From Salvelinus alpinus (Eukaryota; Chordata; Actinopteri; Salmoniformes; Salmonidae): DNA of 64,000 nt. A model generated the notes under the pieces. That model was not told the DNA's origin, did no database searches, and worked only from the letters and a program-made list of their open reading frames with translations. A program made the position numbers and the translations under genes. The stretch lies in the NCBI RefSeq assembly GCF_045679555.1, contig NC_092094.1, positions 19,553,905-19,617,904 on the forward strand, read 5' to 3'. Below, piece after piece: positions 61,765-64,000 of the stretch (position 1 is its first letter; each line of letters starts with the position of its first letter).

Positions 61765-63862
61765 AAGTTATTTATTCTAAGAAATGTACAGTATAGAAAA
61801 TACGTTGTCTATTTCCAAAATAATCTATGTCATAAGAACTTGTGAACATAAAACTGGAACATACGGGGCCTTTTTGATGCCGCCATGCTACGGCGGTAAA
61901 TGTCTACTGCTTAAAACAACCAGACATCACATGTATATTAAAAACAAGTTAAAAAATGTACAAAATGTAAAAGAGCAAATAAATATGATTCACATTTAAT
62001 CCAATCTAGACATTTTACTAGTGCAGACAAACTGGATGACAGCAGAGTAGAGGCATACAGACTTCCATGTCTTGTGCAGTCAACACAATCAGAGACAACA
62101 AAGCTGCATAATAGTATCACAACCTCACAGACCATTTACAACTACACTGTCCTTCATACATGGACAGCGCAAGTGAACACCCTACCTCCGAGAAGACCTC
62201 ATCTAGCTAATACTAAAAATGAAAATTCCCTAGTAAGTAAAACGGCAATACATCCTTGTACAGAATCGTGGGACAACTTTTGTCTCACAGCTAGTATTTT
62301 CCTATATTCATCCCTCCTTGAGCACATTTCCTTTTAATGCCATAGATGTCTATCAATGAGGGCACTACGTTGCCAGTTCTATGCTGTCTAACACGTATCC
62401 AATAGAAGCACAGGGCTCAGGTTGTCTAGACTCACCTGTGGCAGGAAGGCATGCAATCTATACAGCTGGTAAGACGAGATCATATATAAAAGAGCCCTTT
62501 TCTGTCGACCTCAGACATATGCCCAATCATTCACCACACCCCCGAGTGACACAAGTAACCTTACAATCAAAGGTCTCATGGAAGGGAAAAGTATACATAG
62601 TCATGAGCTTTTGTAGCAAAGTAGTATAAGGCCATGTGTGTGCTGGGGTCTGAGTGAGTGAATGACTGAGTAGAGGGACTTAGTGGATGCCAGAGGACTG
62701 GCTATGAGGTAGATTCATTTGTTGTCATCGCTATACCTGTGGGGTTCACAGGTGCAACATGGATTTAAGATGGGGAAGACTTCAATTCACACAGATAAAT
62801 TGTTGATAGATGCATCACTCGCCGATGCATGGTGGCAATGACAAAAGCTACAATATTAAAATGAAAAATAAAACCCAAACAGAAATCAAATGGGTTGACA
62901 GTAAGCAAGACCGCCATTGTCACAAAGAGGACCAAAAATAACACAGAATCTTGCAAAAACAATATTGGTTTATCAGTTGTCACAAAATTAGGTTAATTAA
63001 TTTGTCACTATTCCAGTCATGTTTTCTTGTGGTGCTTCTCCTTCAAATAATTCATTAAAATACCCGTATAGAACTGTACACCCTGAGGACATATTAAGTT
63101 CATTGAATTGGGGAGGAGGAAGCACTGACGTAAAGAAATAATCACGCATGGGTGTGATTGTGGACAATCTTTACCGTTCCAAGTAAAATAAACACCACAA
63201 ATAAATGAGCTACAATTGGATTACCATTTTAGGTGACATTTTTCAACAAAATGTATGGAATGCAATACATGACATTGAAACAAATAAAAAATAATTGGGC
63301 TGGAAGGGTGACAACATGAATATAGAAAAACAAATACATCAATTGTTGATTCTAACTTGTTCACTTTGTGTGTATGTGCATATGCCAACCAGCTGAGCAC
63401 ATGGAAGTGTGGTGAACCAACCCACAAAAGACCCCAGTTTTTCTGACAGAGGACACCTACAGTGAAGAGTTATACTTAATATATATTCATATATACACAC
63501 ACGGTAACAAGCACCAACAAAGAATCCAAGGCCACTAAATTCCAGTAGTTGTAGACTATCCCTAGTGCATAGCAGAGAAGGCTCTCTGCAGGTCTGAAAT
63601 AAAATACATTCTCATAGTGAAGGCAGTTTTGAAGGATGCATAAAATTACACCGGAACAGCAAAAAAAAAGCTGTGTTTTAGTCGAGGTGGAAATGGACAA
63701 AAAACTCCCCTTCTCAGAACGTTTTCCTTTTTTCCGACAGGCAATCCTCCATCATCTTCTGTCCCTTCACATGGCGGGGCTCCTGTGCTGTTCATCTATC
63801 TACATATATTGAACTCATTCACACATACATTCAACATGAAGGAAACAAAGGCAACTGCAAGG

Positions 63863-63900
<38 letters not shown>

Positions 63901-64000
63901 TGTCGACAGGGTTCTGATGACGGCTTCTCTACAGTCTCAAAGGACCTCCTTTTCTACACCTGAGTCTAAAAACATTTGGAGACGAAAAGGAAAAAACACA
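61765..64000 (-). other. Probable 3' UTR of a minus-strand gene beyond the right edge
   Basis: On the minus strand AATAAATAAC (forward GTTATTTATT at 61768-61777) could be the terminal polyadenylation signal, with no transposon-like end and no coding frame over the next 2.2 kb. The stretch is free of recognised mobile elements, unlike the rest of the intergenic DNA, which fits a retained long UTR. The gene cannot be named from this. Confidence 0.4.
63865..63899. repeat. (TG)n microsatellite
   Basis: About 17 uninterrupted TG units. Confidence 0.95.

Noticed and set aside
63476-63700. 74-aa hydrophobic minus-strand frame
   Set aside because: AT-rich probable UTR; composition explains the hydrophobic residues and there is no splice or motif support.

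Overview
The window looks like a salmonid fish (trout/salmon/char type) nuclear genome. The protein-coding exons are vertebrate and split by GT-AG introns. The intergenic DNA is packed with repeats I recognise as typical of salmonids: several Tc1-like transposon families, fold-back elements, a tRNA-derived SINE, a 5S-rRNA-derived SINE, a LINE, hAT remnants and retroviral LTR fossils. Exon coordinates come from reading frames plus splice-site phase, not from transcripts.

Layout. 1-3923 (+): 3' nine exons of a DYRK4-type kinase, followed 25 bp after the stop by an LTR fossil. 6090-7527: inverted-repeat element. 7813-11680 (+): complete ndufa9 (11 exons, 380 aa). 12665-17764 (+): complete galnt8-type GalNAc-transferase, copy 1 (11 exons, 610 aa). 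18145-36300: about 18 kb of transposon-rich DNA with no host gene seen (four Tc1 copies or fragments, two hAT transposase remnants, a LINE, a retroviral LTR, MITEs). 36417-41841 (+): second complete galnt8 copy (614 aa) with the same exon structure. 42709-45967 (+): ribc2 (7 exons, 367 aa). 46830-51745 (-): ada2/cecr1 (9 exons, 504 aa), convergent with ribc2, with a Tc1 copy and a MITE in its introns. 53485-57340: a five-layer nest of mobile elements. 57465-60693: two more Tc1 copies. 61765-64000: probably the 3' UTR of a minus-strand gene lying beyond the right edge.

The genes are separate housekeeping or tissue genes, not a pathway: a protein kinase, a complex I subunit, two Golgi O-glycosylation enzymes, a ciliary microtubule protein and a secreted adenosine deaminase. 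I found no new defence or metabolic system. The most interesting observations are an exon that is almost identical between the two otherwise diverged galnt8 copies, a duplicated splice acceptor in ada2, a candidate RFX X-box upstream of ribc2, and the nested transposon stack.
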